Shown here one piece after another: positions 51,045-58,031 of a stretch of DNA of 62,040 bases. Under the pieces are notes generated by a model. That model ran no database searches and was not told the DNA's origin. It saw only the letters and a list, made by a program, of their open reading frames with translations. How positions within the stretch are numbered: the first letter of the stretch is position 1; each line of letters starts with the position of its first letter. A program made the translations under genes and the position numbers. Source of the stretch: Acidimicrobiales bacterium (GTDB lineage Bacteria; Actinomycetota; Acidimicrobiia; Acidimicrobiales; Ilumatobacteraceae). The stretch lies in contig JAURJB010000003.1 in assembly GCA_030832455.1 (NCBI GenBank), positions 1 through 62,040 on the forward strand. The letters run 5' to 3'.

Positions 51045-51998
51045 TCAGTTACTCAACTTTTCGACATATTGCCACAATGCCTGCCGATTCGCTTCGGTGT
51101 CAAGCTTTTTTGATTGCGGTGTTTTGTGCGTGGGTCGAACTTCACGATCGGACCAAAACGTTCCACTTCGTTCCGGAAGAGGTTGAATACATGCAAGCCA
51201 CACAATGGTGTCTGCACCCTCGTCAAGCGTTCGCAAAATTGGGGCTGTAAATTTTCTGAACAACGGAATGGAGTCCTGCACACCAGGTGTGTCCGCCCAA
51301 CCAGGATGCATCGTCACAAATTCGATTTCAGGACAACGAATTGCCCACATTTCATTCAGCGTTACTTGAGCACGCTTAGCAATTGCATACTGCTTCGTAC
51401 CGTTGTATTTATCAGTCGGCATTTGTAGCGATTGATGAGTTCCTGCCTGCGGAATTCCAACTGAGTACATGCCACCCGATGAAACCGTTACTACTCGTCC
51501 ACCATGTAACTGCGAAGCAAGAAGTGTGGTCATCAGAAATGGTCCAACAACATGGCACGCAATAGTTTGTTCAATACCTTGCGGAGTAACTTCTCGTGAC
51601 TTGAGCAGCGCGCCCGCATTATGAATGAGTACATCAATTCGAGGAAATTGCCCGGCAATCACGCTGCATGCCGATCGCACCTGGTCGAGATTGGCCATAT
51701 CTGCTTGCACAAAAACAGGCGCGTTCCCTCTGCACAGTGGAGAAATTTCTTCAATCACGCGCTGACACTTTTCGGCGTTACGCGCCACCAACACCAGATT
51801 TGCTCCAAGTGATGCCAATTGTTTAGCTGTCGCCAATCCAAGCCCCGACGTTGGGCCAGTGATTACCACTGTTTTTCCAGAAAGGTTAAATGTTGACAAC
51901 TGTTGCCAGTTGTTGAGGCGAGACCTGACCGCATATCCAATGCGCGAAAATCCAGGCACCACTGCCTTATCAAGTGCTGAACTCAGGATTGACGACAT
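51045..51998 (-). CDS. SDR oxidoreductase (DHRS12/retinol-dehydrogenase-like)
   Basis: A 317-aa SDR with 'GKTVVITGPTSGLGLATAKQLASLGANLVLVARNAEKCQ' (TGxxxGxG with NADP-type Arg), 'LIHNAGALLKSREVTPQGIEQTIACHVVGPFLMTTLL', Ser in 'VVTVSSGGMYSV' and 'KQYAIAKRAQVTLNE' (YxxxK). The extra N-terminal 40 residues ('VVPGFSRIGYAVRSRLNNW') and 'MHPGWADTPGVQDSIPLF' are features of the DHRS12-like subgroup. Substrate is unknown. TAAGGT lies 6 bases before the ATG. It is divergent from the tdh stub. Confidence 0.87.
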   Translation of the reverse strand: MSSILSSALDKAVVPGFSRIGYAVRSRLNNWQQLSTFNLSGKTVVITGPTSGLGLATAKQLASLGANLVLVARNAEKCQRVIEEISPLCRGNAPVFVQADMANLDQVRSACSVIAGQFPRIDVLIHNAGALLKSREVTPQGIEQTIACHVVGPFLMTTLLASQLHGGRVVTVSSGGMYSVGIPQAGTHQSLQMPTDKYNGTKQYAIAKRAQVTLNEMWAIRCPEIEFVTMHPGWADTPGVQDSIPLFRKFTAPILRTLDEGADTIVWLACIQPLPERSGTFWSDREVRPTHKTPQSKKLDTEANRQALWQYVEKLSN

Positions 51999-52004
51999 AG
52001 ACGA

Positions 52005-52010
52005 ACCTTA
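52005..52010 (-). promoter_or_regulatory. -10 box of the DHRS12-like SDR gene
   Basis: TAAGGT lies 6 bases before the ATG at 51998. Confidence 0.55.
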
Positions 52011-52044
52011 CGCGTTAAATCTTTCAGACGCATTGGTGTGACAG

Positions 52045-52050
52045 TACGAT
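52045..52050 (+). promoter_or_regulatory. Surviving -10 box of the tdh stub
   Basis: TACGAT lies 6 bases before the ATG at 52057. Confidence 0.5.
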
Positions 52051-52056
52051 TGGCAC

Positions 52057-52194
52057 ATGCGCGCGCTTTTCAAGCCATCAGCAGCACCTGGACTGGAAAT
52101 GATCGAATGCGCGGAACCAACACCAGGACCAAATGACGTAAAAATTCGCGTTGAAAAGACTGGCATTTGTGGCACCGATCTACATAAAGAATGA
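52057..52194 (+). pseudogene. tdh: N-terminal stub of L-threonine 3-dehydrogenase
   Basis: A 45-codon frame, too short for the ORF track: '[25 protein letters not shown]' then '[20 protein letters not shown]' and a TGA. It matches the first 45 or so residues of Tdh (about 340 aa), down to the first zinc-ligand motif 'GICGTD.H', and then stops. Nothing after 52194 resembles the rest of the gene; drrA begins 29 bases later. The promoter-like TACGAT and ATG are intact. It is a deletion remnant; the glycine C-acetyltransferase partner (kbl) is absent too. Confidence 0.8.
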
Positions 52195-52207
52195 ATTGAT
52201 TTATAGA

Positions 52208-52213
52208 TACGCT
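52208..52213 (+). promoter_or_regulatory. Possible -10 box of drrA
   Basis: TACGCT lies 9 bases before the ATG at 52223. Confidence 0.4.
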
Positions 52214-52222
52214 TAGGCGTTC

Positions 52223-53194
52223 ATGAATTCTGAAAATCGTGATTCAAGCATCATTGCGCACAACCTTGTTAAAAAGTACGGAGATGTCACCGCATTAGAC
52301 GGACTCGATCTCGAGGTTCGCAGTGGCACCGTGCTCGGTCTGCTCGGACCAAATGGCGCCGGAAAAACTACTGCCGTCTCGATTCTCACCACGCTTGTCA
52401 AGCCCACTGCAGGATCAGCCACAGTCGCTGGTATTGATGTGCTGGCTGAGCCGGAAGAAGTACGCCGCCGCATTGGGCTTTCTGGTCAATATGCAGCAGT
52501 TGATGAACATCTCACCGCGAACGAGAACCTCGAAATGATTGGCCGCCTCTACGGAATGAGCCGGCGCGAAGCACGAGCTCGATCACATGAACTCATTGAA
52601 CGATTCCGGCTTACTGAAGCTGCCGATCGTCCACTGAAAACATTTTCAGGTGGAATGCGCCGACGAATTGACCTTGCGGGAGCGTTAATCGCCGATCCGC
52701 CTGTGCTGTTTCTTGACGAACCAACCACTGGTCTTGATCCAGTGAGTCGCGGCGAACTGTGGGACGTGATCCGCGATCGCGTTGCACAGGGAACCACGGT
52801 TTTGCTCACTACTCAATATTTGGAAGAGGCCGATCAACTTGCAGACCAAATTGTAGTTATTGATCATGGTCGCTCCATTGCAGAAGGAACAGCAGACGAA
52901 CTGAAGCGACGAATCGGTGGCGAACACCTCGATGTCCACATTGAACGGCAAGACCAATTCGAGCTCACTGAAACCATTCTTAAAAGTGTTGCCTCGGGTC
53001 CATTACGTGCCCATAGTGGCGATGGTGCATTTTCTGCACCAGTAAAAAATGGCGTTCACGCGTTGAGCCAAGTACTTCGTGAACTTGAGGCAAACAATGT
53101 TGCCATTATTGATATTGGATTGCGTCGACCAACTCTCGACGATGTGTTCGTTGAATTGACGGGCCATGGAGCAGAAGAATCGAGCAACGCATGA
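52223..53194 (+). CDS. ABC transporter ATP-binding protein, DrrA (daunorubicin-resistance) type
   Basis: A 323-aa ATPase. Walker A is 'LLGPNGAGKTTAVSIL', the signature 'TFSGGMRRRIDLAGALIADPPVLFLDEPTTGLDP' includes Walker B, and the switch is 'LLTTQYLEEADQLADQIVVIDHGR'. The C-terminal extension 'GLRRPTLDDVFVELTGHGAEE' is the DrrA-specific module that contacts the permease. It exports hydrophobic drugs or lipids together with the DrrB-like protein that follows with a 4-base overlap. Confidence 0.94.
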   Translation: MNSENRDSSIIAHNLVKKYGDVTALDGLDLEVRSGTVLGLLGPNGAGKTTAVSILTTLVKPTAGSATVAGIDVLAEPEEVRRRIGLSGQYAAVDEHLTANENLEMIGRLYGMSRREARARSHELIERFRLTEAADRPLKTFSGGMRRRIDLAGALIADPPVLFLDEPTTGLDPVSRGELWDVIRDRVAQGTTVLLTTQYLEEADQLADQIVVIDHGRSIAEGTADELKRRIGGEHLDVHIERQDQFELTETILKSVASGPLRAHSGDGAFSAPVKNGVHALSQVLRELEANNVAIIDIGLRRPTLDDVFVELTGHGAEESSNA

Positions 53195-53982
53195 ACATCC
53201 TGCGCGACTCTTTAGTCATTGCCCGACGCAATACCATCCGCATTCGACGAGTTCCCGATGTCATGGTCTTCGTATTAATTCAGCCGTTGATGTTTGTGGT
53301 TCTGTTTGCATATGTCTTTGGAGGATCAATCGACATTCCAGGCAGCAGCTATCGCGAGTTTTTGATGGCTGGTATCTTCACCCAGACCGTGGTGTTCGGA
53401 GCAACGTTTACGGGAGCAGGACTCGCTGAAGACTTGCAAAAGGGTTTGATCAATCGATTCAGGTCGCTTCCCATGTCTCCATTTGCTGTAGTTGCAGGAC
53501 GCACGGCAAGCGATGTCATATACAACGTGTTATCAATTGCCATGATGTCCATCGCAGGCCTTGCAGTTGGCTGGCGCATTCGTAGTTCATTTATCGATGC
53601 AGTGATTGGCTATGCCCTACTGCTGTTTTTCTCATATGCATTTTCGTGGGTTATGGCGTGTATTGGTCTTGCGGTACGAACACCAGAAGTGGTGAATAAC
53701 GCCTCCTTTATGGTGCTGTTCCCTCTCACATTTATCGCCAATACATTCGTTCCGTCGGACAATCTTCCACCAGTGTTTAAAACGATCGCCGAATGGAATC
53801 CCGTTTCAGCACTCACGCATGCAGCACGCGTTAACTTTGGCAACATTCCAGCATCTGCACCAGAACCCACAGCGTGGCCGATACAAAACAGCACGTTGTA
53901 CACCCTTATTTGGGCAATTGGCTTAATTGTGGTGTTTGCGCCAATTGCGGCACGTTCGTATCAACGAGCCGGCGCCCGCTGA
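53191..53982 (+). CDS. ABC-2 type permease, DrrB type
   Basis: A 263-aa six-helix permease: 'RDSLVIARRNTIRIRRVPDVMVFVLIQPLMFVVLFAYVFGGSID' is the amphipathic-helix and TM1 region, and 'EDLQKGLINRFRSLPMSPFAVVAGRTASDVIYN' the conserved cytoplasmic loop. 'LTFIANTFVPSDNLPPVFKTIAEWNPVSALTHAAR' is the ABC-2 signature before the last helix. It forms the transporter with the preceding ATPase; the substrate is unknown. It converges on the acyl-CoA dehydrogenase gene. Confidence 0.94.
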   Translation: MNILRDSLVIARRNTIRIRRVPDVMVFVLIQPLMFVVLFAYVFGGSIDIPGSSYREFLMAGIFTQTVVFGATFTGAGLAEDLQKGLINRFRSLPMSPFAVVAGRTASDVIYNVLSIAMMSIAGLAVGWRIRSSFIDAVIGYALLLFFSYAFSWVMACIGLAVRTPEVVNNASFMVLFPLTFIANTFVPSDNLPPVFKTIAEWNPVSALTHAARVNFGNIPASAPEPTAWPIQNSTLYTLIWAIGLIVVFAPIAARSYQRAGAR

Positions 53983-53988
53983 ATCGCT

Positions 53989-55200
53989 TTACTCGACGCG
54001 CAGGCCCGAGATTGCTCGGGAAATCACCAGCTGTTGAATCTCTGAGGTTCCCTCGAAGATGGTGTGAATCTTGGCGTCGCGGTGCCAGCGCTCTACCGGA
54101 TACTCGCGTGTGTAGCCATAGCCACCCAAAATTTGGATGGCATCTTCGGTAACACGCACCGACATTTCCGATGCGTAGTACTTGCTCTGTGAACCTTCAG
54201 CGTTCTTGTAGCCGCCGTTCTTTGCCAGCCACGATGCACGCCAGATGAGCAAACGTGCAGCATCAATTTGAGTGATCATGTTGGCAAGTTTGAACGCAAT
54301 TGCTTGGTTCATGATGATCGGCTTGCCGAATGCGTGACGCTCTTTTGCATAGTCAAGTGCGTACTCATACGCAGCGCGTGCAACACCAAGTGCTTGTGCT
54401 CCTACCGCAGGTCGTGTTGCCTCAAACGTTGCCATTGCTGGCTGCTTGCCACTTGATGTTCCTTCGCGATAGCGAGCAAGTTTGGCATCGAGCTTTTCTT
54501 TTCCGCCCAACAAGCAACGACCAGGTACGCGAACGTTGTCGAGCACTACTTCTGCTGTGTGGCTTGCACGAATACCGTGCTTCATGTACTTCTGACCTTG
54601 CGACAAGCCCTTTGTTCCTGGAGGAATAATGAAGCTCGCTTGACCGCGACCCTTGAGTTCTGGATCAACTGCAGCAACAACTACGTGCACATTGGCAATG
54701 CCCCCGTTGGTGATCCACGCTTTTGTTCCGTTCAGTACCCACTCGTCATTTGCTTCGTCGTACACCGCGCGCGTGCGCAAGTTGGACACGTCGCTACCTG
54801 CATCTGGTTCGCTTACACAGAATGCGCCGAGCTTCACATCGTCTGGAGTTCCATAACACTGTGGAACCCATTCCATCATTTGCTCAGGTGTTCCGTTGCC
54901 TGCAATACCTGCTGCGGCAAGACCAGAACCCATGATGGCCATACCGATACCAGCATCGCCCCAGAACATTTCTTCAATTGCTACCACCATGGTGAGGCCA
55001 CTTGGATCTGCCATTGCATTCATGATGAAATCGAGACCGTACAAACCGATCTTTGCGGCTTCCTGAACTACCGGCCACGGGAACTCTTCCTTTTCATCCC
55101 ATTCATGTGCAGCAGGGCGAATGGTGTCAACGGCGAACTGGTGGACCCAGTCCTTTAGTTGTAATTGGTCATCATTAAGTGCAAGTGAAAATTCAGCCAT
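53989..55200 (-). CDS. Acyl-CoA dehydrogenase
   Basis: A 403-aa FAD enzyme of beta-oxidation. 'GAFCVSEPDAGSDVSNLRTRAVYDEANDEWVLNGTKAWITNGGIANVHVVVA' holds ACAD signature 1, 'VGAQALGVARAAYEYALDYAKERHAFGKPIIMNQAIAFKLANM' the FAD/dimer region, and 'IQILGGYGYTREYPVERWHRDAKIHTIFEGTSEIQQLVISR' signature 2 with the catalytic Glu. The start is ATG 55200: TAACTT lies 6 bases before it, whereas GTG 55206 would crowd the promoter. An inverted repeat over this -10 box suggests control by a TetR-like repressor. Confidence 0.95.
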   Translation of the reverse strand: MAEFSLALNDDQLQLKDWVHQFAVDTIRPAAHEWDEKEEFPWPVVQEAAKIGLYGLDFIMNAMADPSGLTMVVAIEEMFWGDAGIGMAIMGSGLAAAGIAGNGTPEQMMEWVPQCYGTPDDVKLGAFCVSEPDAGSDVSNLRTRAVYDEANDEWVLNGTKAWITNGGIANVHVVVAAVDPELKGRGQASFIIPPGTKGLSQGQKYMKHGIRASHTAEVVLDNVRVPGRCLLGGKEKLDAKLARYREGTSSGKQPAMATFEATRPAVGAQALGVARAAYEYALDYAKERHAFGKPIIMNQAIAFKLANMITQIDAARLLIWRASWLAKNGGYKNAEGSQSKYYASEMSVRVTEDAIQILGGYGYTREYPVERWHRDAKIHTIFEGTSEIQQLVISRAISGLRVE

Positions 55201-55206
55201 ACGCAC

Positions 55207-55212
55207 AAGTTA
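55207..55212 (-). promoter_or_regulatory. -10 box of the acyl-CoA dehydrogenase gene
   Basis: TAACTT lies 6 bases before the ATG at 55200. The operator-like repeat overlaps its first half. Confidence 0.55.
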
Positions 55213-55223
55213 CCGCACGGTAA
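55210..55223. promoter_or_regulatory. Perfect inverted repeat, candidate repressor operator
   Basis: TTACCG-CA-CGGTAA, a 6+2+6 dyad, overlaps the -10 box of the acyl-CoA dehydrogenase gene and lies 10 bases from its ATG. Dyads of this size are typical for TetR-family repressors of fatty-acid genes. The regulator is not in the window. Confidence 0.5.
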
Positions 55224-55422
55224 GCAGTGCCGCTACTTTGAGCGCCTAACGGGAATCTGCAGTGGTAAAGGTGATGACCCCCAGAGTCAGCTTCACCCGT
55301 GGTTCCCTGACGTATGCCGCATCCCAGCAGTTACTCGGGTTCGCGACCACCCCGGGACTGCTACGCCTCCTCGCCGCAAACAAATGCGGGCATTTACCCC
55401 ACGCACATTTCACCACTCATCA
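55224..55422. other. Hairpin-rich non-coding gap, candidate structured RNA
   Basis: At about 200 bases this is the largest stretch without an ORF in an otherwise tightly packed window. A stem GGTGA-TGAC / GTCA...TCACC (55270-55297) encloses a C-rich loop. A second stem AGCAGT (55326-55331) / ACTGCT (55357-55362) has an inner CGGG/CCCG. A competing GTCAG/CTGAC pairing on the minus strand overlaps the first hairpin. I could not match it to tRNA, tmRNA, SRP RNA or a riboswitch I know, and the strand is not decided. Confidence 0.4.
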
Positions 55423-56586
55423 TCAATGACGAAGTGAACGGCGCGAAGCAATGACAATCGCCACGAGATAAATTCCCGCGCCAAGTGTGAATGGCGCACC
55501 AACACCAACGTGATCAAATGCCAAACCAGCAAACGGCGGGCCAATTACACGTGCTAGCGCATTTGATGATTGCTGAAAACCCAGCACTTCGCCACGCATT
55601 GACTCTGGAGCAGAGTTCGCAACCAACGTGGTCAATGACGGGCTAGCGATGCCGGCTCCAATCACCATCAACACCAATGCAACGATCAACACTGGCCAAA
55701 TCACCGCCGCACCAAGGAACAACATGCCAAGTGCCACCAACACCTGACCCGTTCGCAATAGTGCAAGTGACCCAAACTTCTCCGTTAACGGACCAATCAA
55801 TGCACCCTGCACCGCTGCCATCAACAACCCGACTACAAGAAACACTCCGGCGGTTGATGCTTCAGTGAGGTTGAATCTGTTGCCACCAAATAACGAAAAT
55901 GTTGCTTCAAATCCGGCAAATGGAAGTACGGAGAAAAATCCGATTAACACAAACGATGTGATGTTGCGTTGTCTTGGTGCGTGTGCAACAACGGGTTGCT
56001 CCACACGCACCTTCTTTGTTTCAGGCAATCGAATGATCGCTGCGACTGCATTGATCGATGCCAACACACCGGCTACATAAAACGGAACATGTGGACCACC
56101 AAGTGCTGCAAGGCCACCAAGTGCAGGCCCAACAACAAATCCAACACCAAAGGCCATACCCAACAAGCCGAGCATCCTGGCGCGTTGCTGCGGTGCACCA
56201 AGGTCGGTGACTGCACTCTGGGCTACCGACACGCTTGCGCCCGACGCACCGTCAATCAATCGCCCTGCAAACAAAACCCACAACGCACCTGCTGCACCCG
56301 TGATGAAACTGCCAACGGCTGTTCCAATCAACGAGATGACAATGACTGGCTTGCGACCAACCTGGTCGGACCACCGGCCAAGAATTGGTGAGAACACCAT
56401 TTGCGCCAATGAAAACGAGGCGAACAGCAAGCCCACCTGAAACCCGGACGCACCGTAGCGATCGGCATAGCGACCAAGAATTGGCGCAACAATTCCGAAG
56501 CCAACCATGTCGAGCGCAACTGTTGACCAAATAACCCAGAATCCACGTGGCAATGGTTCGCGAACTGACTTCTCGGCGTTCCTCAT
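55423..56586 (-). CDS. MFS transporter (TetA/DHA1 drug:H+ antiporter-like)
   Basis: A 387-aa 12-helix transporter: 'GFWVIWSTVALDMVGFGIVAPILGRYADRYGASGFQVGLLFASFSLAQMVFSPILGRWSDQVGRKPVIVISL' contains helix 1 with the conserved Asp and motif A, as in TetA-like efflux pumps. 'GAGIASPSLTTLVANSAPESMRGEVLGFQQSSNALARVIGPPFAG' is the helix 10-11 region. It starts at ATG 56586, 14 bases after the cysS stop; the ORF-track start at 56877 runs far into cysS. Substrate is unknown. Confidence 0.9.
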   Translation of the reverse strand: MRNAEKSVREPLPRGFWVIWSTVALDMVGFGIVAPILGRYADRYGASGFQVGLLFASFSLAQMVFSPILGRWSDQVGRKPVIVISLIGTAVGSFITGAAGALWVLFAGRLIDGASGASVSVAQSAVTDLGAPQQRARMLGLLGMAFGVGFVVGPALGGLAALGGPHVPFYVAGVLASINAVAAIIRLPETKKVRVEQPVVAHAPRQRNITSFVLIGFFSVLPFAGFEATFSLFGGNRFNLTEASTAGVFLVVGLLMAAVQGALIGPLTEKFGSLALLRTGQVLVALGMLFLGAAVIWPVLIVALVLMVIGAGIASPSLTTLVANSAPESMRGEVLGFQQSSNALARVIGPPFAGLAFDHVGVGAPFTLGAGIYLVAIVIASRRSLRH

Positions 56587-56599
56587 GAGTAGATCGAAA

Positions 56600-57967
56600 C
56601 TAGCTGCGACGCACTCGCGTGCCGTCTTTCGTGGTCTCCACCACATAGCCGGCCGCCTGAAGTTCGTTACGAATCGCATCTGCCTGTGCGAAATCCTTCG
56701 CCTTTCGCGCAGCATCAAGTGCATTTGCTCGCTCAACAATTGCGTCATCAATTTCGTCACCTGCACGTAACTTGAGACCAAGCGCATTACACATTTCGTG
56801 CACCGCGTGTGCAAGCGCAGCCGTTGTTGTGTTGTCACCAGACTCTGCGGCAATATTCGCGCGACGGACTGCATCAAAAATCAATGCCATTGCCGATGGG
56901 GAATCCAAATCGTTATCCATATAACTACGGAACTGAGCAAGCGCAGTTTCATCAGACGCAGTTGCGGGCAGGGATGCCGTTGCCATGCGGTGAGCAAAGC
57001 CATCGAGGCCTGCAAGTGAGTTCACAGCTGCATCAATATTGTCTTGACCAACTTTTACCGGCGAACGGTAGTGCGTTTGCAATAACAACATGCGATATGC
57101 GCGTGGGTCGTAGTGCTGCACCAAATCAACAAGGTTGGTCACGTTGCCAAGGCTCTTCGACATTTTTTCACCTTCAGTGTCGACAACAAAGCCGTTATGC
57201 ATCCAATGCTGAGCAAACTTTTTGCCGAGTGCAACAGCCTGAGCACGCTCATTCTCATGATGTGGAAAACGTAGGTCTGCGCCACCGCAGTGCAAATCAA
57301 ATCCTTCGCCCAACAATTCCAAGCTCATTACTACGCACTCACTGTGCCAACCTGGTCTTCCTTCACCCCATGGTGACGGCCAACTTGGTTCACCAGGTTT
57401 TGAAAACTTCCACAATGCAAAGTCGGCAGGATGACGTTTTTGTGCAGCGCCAAGAACTTCACGGTCGCCGCCACCGCTCAACATGTCATCAATACTTTGA
57501 TGCGCAAGAAGGCCATAGTCAGGAACTGAAGAGATGTCCAGGTACACGCCGTCGTCTGTGGCATACGCAGCATTGCGTGTCATCAAATCGCCAATCATGG
57601 TCACCATCTGCTCTACATATTCGGTTGCATGCGGGACATCGGTTGGACGCAACACATCAAGTTCGCCCATTGCCTTAAACCAGATGTCTTCGCATTTGTG
57701 CGTGATCTCGGTCCAGTCACGATTTTCGCGATTGGCGCGATCAATGATTTTGTCGTCGATATCGGTGATGTTGGACACTAGGCGCACCGAAATTCCCGAC
57801 CACTCCAGGTAGCGACGCAAAATGTCGTACACCAAGGTGGCGCGGCCGTGCCCCAAGTGCGGTGGCCCGTAGACCGTTGGGCCACACAAATAGACGCCCA
57901 AAGTGCCCGGCTCACGCATTTTCAGTTCGCGCACCTCGCGTGTAACGGTGTCGTACAGATGCAGCAC
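56600..57967 (-). CDS. cysS: Cysteinyl-tRNA synthetase
   Basis: A 455-aa class I synthetase. The HIGH motif is 'PTVYGPPHLGHGR', KMSKS is 'EGEKMSKSLGNV', and the zinc ligands are the Cys in 'VYLCGPTVYG', Cys/His in 'HSECVVMS' and 'FPHHENERAQ'. The C-terminal DALR-like domain ends 'AAGYVVETTKDGTRVRRS'. The related mycothiol ligase MshC was considered, but the length and the retained C-terminal anticodon-binding part favour CysS. It has a GTG start with TAGGCT 6 bases upstream, divergent from valS. Confidence 0.95.
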   Translation of the reverse strand: MLHLYDTVTREVRELKMREPGTLGVYLCGPTVYGPPHLGHGRATLVYDILRRYLEWSGISVRLVSNITDIDDKIIDRANRENRDWTEITHKCEDIWFKAMGELDVLRPTDVPHATEYVEQMVTMIGDLMTRNAAYATDDGVYLDISSVPDYGLLAHQSIDDMLSGGGDREVLGAAQKRHPADFALWKFSKPGEPSWPSPWGEGRPGWHSECVVMSLELLGEGFDLHCGGADLRFPHHENERAQAVALGKKFAQHWMHNGFVVDTEGEKMSKSLGNVTNLVDLVQHYDPRAYRMLLLQTHYRSPVKVGQDNIDAAVNSLAGLDGFAHRMATASLPATASDETALAQFRSYMDNDLDSPSAMALIFDAVRRANIAAESGDNTTTAALAHAVHEMCNALGLKLRAGDEIDDAIVERANALDAARKAKDFAQADAIRNELQAAGYVVETTKDGTRVRRS

Positions 57968-57973
57968 GGCATC

Positions 57974-57979
57974 AGCCTA
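57974..57979 (-). promoter_or_regulatory. -10 box of cysS
   Basis: TAGGCT lies 6 bases before the cysS GTG. Confidence 0.6.
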
Positions 57980-58016
57980 GAGGCGTATCGAGATGCCGAG
58001 CCGAGTTGCGCTCTAA

Positions 58017-58022
58017 TACAGT
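58017..58022 (+). promoter_or_regulatory. Possible -10 box of valS
   Basis: TACAGT lies 9 bases before the valS ATG, opposite the cysS promoter. Confidence 0.35.
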
Positions 58023-58031
58023 TGAACCGCG

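Noticed and set aside
54559-55158. 199-aa plus-strand ORF within the acyl-CoA dehydrogenase
   Set aside because: Antisense shadow rich in Cys and His; no homology pattern or promoter.
55270-55310. SRP-RNA-like GTCAGG...GAAGC on the minus strand
   Set aside because: The essential GGAA tetraloop and the symmetric internal loop of the SRP core are not present.
55330-55362. tRNA T-arm-like GGGTTCG segment
   Set aside because: The 5-base T-stem does not pair and no acceptor, D or anticodon arms can be placed around it.
56809-57678. 289-aa plus-strand ORF inside cysS
   Set aside because: It is fully antisense to a clear cysteinyl-tRNA synthetase, shows no motifs and has low-complexity shadow composition.
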